Positions 60,831 to 64,000 of a stretch of 64,000 nucleotides of DNA are shown here, piece by piece (the stretch's first letter is position 1; the number at the start of each line of letters is the position of its first letter). This DNA comes from Limanda limanda (taxonomy: Eukaryota; Chordata; Actinopteri; Pleuronectiformes; Pleuronectidae). The stretch lies in contig NW_026870430.1 in NCBI RefSeq assembly GCF_963576545.1, positions 62,001-126,000 on the forward strand. Reading direction: 5' to 3'. A program made the translations under genes and the position numbers. The notes below the pieces were generated by a model. It did no database searches. It was given only the letters and a program-made list of their open reading frames with translations, and was not told the origin of the DNA.

Positions 60831-63800
60831 ATAACTTTTTTTGTGAAGGTCGGAGAGACTTGCAAGTAGGCTCTACCCCCACTAAATGGGGTAGCGCGCA
60901 TCGATCGGTACCATCCTTGAGCTTCTCCGACTTTCGGAAGGGTTAGGGTTAGGGTTAGGGATGAAAGCACATAGGAGAAAGAGATATTCTTGAATAACTT
61001 TTTTTGTGAAGGTCGGAGAGACTTGCAAGTAGGCTCTACCCCCACTAAATGGGGTAGCGCGCATCGATCGGTACCATCCTTGAGCTTCTCCGACTTTCGG
61101 AAGGGTTAGGGTTAGGGTTAGGGATGAAAGCACATAGGAGAAAGAGATATTCTTGAATAACTTTTTTTGTGAAGGTCGGAGAGACTTGCAAGTAGGCTCT
61201 ACCCCCACTAAATGGGGTAGCGCGCATCGATCGGTACCATCCTTGAGCTTCTCCGACTTTCGGAAGGGTTAGGGTTAGGGTTAGGGATGAAAGCACATAG
61301 GAGAAAGAGATATTCTTGAATAACTTTTTTTGTGAAGGTCGGAGAGACTTGGAAAGTGGTTGCATCTGGACTAATTTGGGTCCTGCGGATCGATTGGTAC
61401 CATCCCCGAGCTTGTACGACCTTCGGAAGAGGTCGACCGACGAAATTCCCCCAAATCTGAGGAGATATTCTTGAATAACTTTTTTTGTGAAGGTCGGAGA
61501 GACTTGCAAGTAGGCTCTACCCCCACTAAATGGGGTTGCGCGCATCGATCAGTACCATCCTTGAGCTTCTCCGACTTTCGGAAGGGTTAGGGTTAGGGTT
61601 AGGGATGAAAGCACATAGGAGAAAGAGATATTCTTGAATAACTTTTTTTGTGAAGGTCGGAGAGACTTGCAAGTAGGCTCTACCCCCACTAAATGGGGTA
61701 GCGCGCATCGATCGGTACCATCCTTGAGCTTCTCCGACTTTCGGAAGGGTTAGGGTTAGGGTTAGGGATGAAAGCACATAGGAGAAAGAGATATTCTTGA
61801 ATAACTTTTTTTGTGAAGGTCGGAGAGACTTGCAAGTAGGCTCTACCCCCACTAAATGGGGTAGCGCGCATCGATCGGTACCATCCTTGAGCTTCTCCGA
61901 CTTTCGGAAGGGTTAGGGTTAGGGTTAGGGATGAAAGCACATAGGAGAAAGAGATATTCTTGAATAACTTTTTTTGTGAAGGTCGGAGAGACTTGCAAGT
62001 AGGCTCTACCCCCACTAAATGGGGTAGCGCGCATCGATCGGTACAGTCTTTGAGCTTCTCCGACTTTCGGAAGGGTTAGGGTTAGGGTTAGGGATGAAAG
62101 CACATAGGAGAAAGAGATATTCTTGAATAACTTTTTTTGTGAAGGTCGGAGAGACTTGGAAAGTGGTTGCATCTGGACTAATTTGGGTCCTGCGGATCGA
62201 TTGGTACCATCCCCGAGCTTGTACGACCTTCGGAAGAGGTCGACCGACGAAATTCCCCCAAATCTGAGGAGATATTCTTGAATAACTTTTTTTGTGAAGG
62301 TCGGAGAGACTTGCAAGTAGGCTCTACCCCCACTAAATGGGGTTGCGCGCATCGATCGGTACCATCCTTGAGCTTCTCCGACTTTCGGAAGGGTTAGGGT
62401 TAGGGTTAGGGATGAAAGCACATAGGAGAAAGAGATATTCTTGAATAACTTTTTTTGTGAAGGTCGGAGAGACTTGCAAGTAGGCTCTACCCCCACTAAA
62501 TGGGGTAGCGCACATCGATCGGTACCATCCTTGAGCTTCTCCGACTTTCGGAAGGGTTAGGGTTAGGGTTAGGGATGAAAGCACATAGGAGAAAGAGATA
62601 TTCTTGAATAACTTTTTTTGTGAAGGTCGGAGAGACTTGGAAAGTGGTTGCATCTGGACTAATTTGGGTCCTGCAGATCGATTGGTACCATCCCCGAGCT
62701 TGTACGACCTTCGGAAGAGGTCGACCGACGAAATTCCCCCAAAATCTGAGGAGATATTCTTGAATAACTTTTTTTGTGAAGGTCGGAGAGACTTGCAAGT
62801 AGGCTCTACCCCCACTAAATGGGGTTGCGCGCATCGATCAGTACCATCCTTGAGCTTCTCCGACTTTCGGAAGGGTTAGGGTTAGGGTTAGGGATGAAAG
62901 CACATAGGAGAAAGAGATATTCTTGAATAACTTTTTTTGTGAAGGTCGGAGAGACTTGCAAGTAGGCTCTACCCCCACTAAATGGGGTAGCGCGCATCGA
63001 TCAGTACCATCCTTGAGCTTCTCCGACTTTCGGAAGGGTTAGGGTTAGGGTTAGGGATGAAAGCACATAGGAGAAAGAGATATTCTTGAATAACTTTTTT
63101 TGTGAAGGTCGGAGAGACTTGCAAGTAGGCTCTACCCCCACTAAATGGGGTAGCGCGCATCGATCGGTACCATCCTTGAGCTTCTCCGACTTTCGGAAGG
63201 GTTAGGGTTAGGGTTAGGGATGAAAGCACATAGGAGAAAGAGATATTCTTGAATAACTTTTTTTGTGAAGGTCGGAGAGACTTGCAAGTAGGCTCTACCC
63301 CCACTAAATGGGGTAGCGCGCATCGATCGGTACCATCCTTGAGCTTCTCCGACTTTCGGAAGGGTTAGGGTTAGGGTTAGGGATGAAAGCACATAGGAGA
63401 AAGAGATATTCTTGAATAACTTTTTTTGTGAAGGTCGGAGAGACTTGGAAAGTGGTTGCATCTGGACTAATTTGGGTCCTGCGGATCGATTGGTACCATC
63501 CCCGAGCTTGTACGACCTTCGGAAGAGGTCGACCGACGAAATTCCCCCAAATCTGAGGAGATATTCTTGAATAACTTTTTTTGTGAAGGTCGGAGAGACT
63601 TGCAAGTAGGCTCTACCCCCACTAAATGGGGTAGCGCGCATCGATCGGTACCATCCTTGAGCTTCTCCGACTTTCGGAAGGGTTAGGGTTAGGGTTAGGG
63701 ATGAAAGCACATAGGAGAAAGAGATATTCTTGAATAACTTTTTTTGTGAAGGTCGGAGAGACTTGCAAGTAGGCTCTACCCCCACTAAATGGGGTAGCGC

Positions 63801-63890
63801 GCATCGATCGGTACCATCCTTGAGCTTTTCCGACTTTCGGAAGGGTTAGGGTTAGGGATGAAAGCACATAGGAGAAAGAGATATTCTTGA

Positions 63891-64000
63891 ATAACTTTTT
63901 TTGTGAAGGTCGGAGAGACTTGGAAAGTGGTTGCATCTGGACTAATTTGGGTCCTGCGGATCGATTGGTACCATCCCCGAGCTTGTACGACCTTCGGAAG
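63891..64000 (+). repeat. Partial B unit at the right edge
   Basis: The first 110 bp of a B unit, cut by the window end directly after TTCGGAAG. The array clearly continues beyond. Confidence 0.95.

Larger units (their letters stand above)
1..64000 (+). repeat. Two-monomer satellite array (A 163 bp, B 155 bp) filling the window
   Basis: The window consists only of tandem copies of two related monomers, all in one direction. I phased them on the shared start ATAACTTTTTTTGTG. Walking the array gives 306 A, 2 A/B hybrids and 90 B (the last partial). The sum of 308 x 163 plus 89 x 155 plus 110, corrected for 20 A units short by 6 bp, one A long by 2, ten B long by 1 and one B short by 1, is exactly 64,000. 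Copies of a type usually differ at zero to a few bases, so homogenisation is recent or continuing. No inversion, transposon, unique spacer or flanking DNA is present, and both ends of the array lie outside the window. The strand given is the one on which the telomere-like hexamer reads TTAGGG. Chromosomal location and species cannot be read from this sequence. Confidence 0.98.
59222..64000 (+). repeat. Right irregular block, running off the window
   Basis: Order: A2 B'59548 A4 B60356 A5 B61320 A4 B62127 A2 B'62608 A4 B63416 A2 B63891 (partial). Both B' are the CTTGGAAAG subtype of the left end. Private changes: GTACCAGCC in A59704, a T9 tract in A60674, GTACAGTCTTTGAG in A61964 and GAGCTTTTCCGAC in A63734. 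A60674 and A63734 are 157 bp. Confidence 0.88.

Noticed and set aside
1..64000. CRISPR array
   Set aside because: The intervals between repeats are not unique spacers; whole 155-163 bp units are repeated, and TTAGGG marks eukaryotic DNA.
1..64000. Transposon or inserted unique DNA inside the array
   Set aside because: Unit lengths add up to the window length exactly, so there is no room for an insertion; no terminal inverted repeats or target-site duplications were seen.
1..64000. rRNA, 5S or tRNA gene cluster
   Set aside because: I see no tRNA or 5S internal promoter boxes or conserved rRNA segments in either monomer.
1..64000. Assembly artefact from repeated collapse or concatenation of reads
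   Set aside because: Private changes are scattered and ordered higher-order blocks with distinct marks are present, which is unlike copy-paste error. Exact lengths of the tandem duplications would still benefit from raw-read support.

Overview
The whole 64 kb is one head-to-tail satellite DNA array. I see no protein-coding gene, RNA gene, transposon or unique sequence in it, on either strand. Two related monomers fill the window: monomer A (163 bp) and monomer B (155 bp). I count 398 units: 306 A, 2 A/B hybrids and 90 B, the last B being cut at the right edge. All are in the same orientation. The unit lengths add up to exactly 64,000 bp: 20 A units are 157 bp, one A is 165 bp, ten B units are 156 bp and one B is 154 bp. 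No base is left unassigned.

Monomer A carries three TTAGGG hexamers preceded by GGG. This is the telomere hexamer of vertebrates, many fungi and many protists and algae, so the host is a eukaryote, most likely one with TTAGGG telomeres. The species cannot be named from this sequence, and neither can the position (subtelomere, centromere or other heterochromatin). Monomer B has no telomere motif. A and B align without a gap over their first 110 bp (87 of 110 identical by hand count) and share the last 13 bp. Between these, A has a 40-bp segment holding the telomere motif and B has an unrelated 32-bp segment.

B units are always single and are separated by runs of 2 to 7 A units (37 runs of 2, 11 of 3, 25 of 4, 6 of 5, 6 of 6, 5 of 7). 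The run lengths and shared base changes define higher-order repeats (HORs). From 1 to 4.2 kb there is an irregular block whose close relative lies 33.6 kb further right. From 4.2 to 11.9 kb there are long units with a 3,057 or 3,864 bp period. From 11.9 to 33.3 kb a 2,903-bp, 18-monomer HOR (called alpha here: A2 B A4 B A2 B' A6 B) occurs five times. From 33 to 39.6 kb there are local tandem duplications (964 and 1,445 bp). From 39.6 to 59.2 kb a 2,578-bp, 16-monomer HOR (beta: A7 B A2 B A4 B) occurs four times, interrupted by a 1,777-bp tandem duplication that carries the two hybrids. From 59.2 kb to the end the array is irregular again and includes B' units of the same kind as at the left end.

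Nothing here encodes a working pathway. What can be read is the array's history (unequal exchange, segmental duplication, one A/B recombination, CpG decay) and some candidate structural properties: one G-quadruplex motif per A unit, nested inverted repeats, a cluster of palindromes and a nucleosome-sized period. The translatable open frames are by-products of the repeat and are not annotated as genes.
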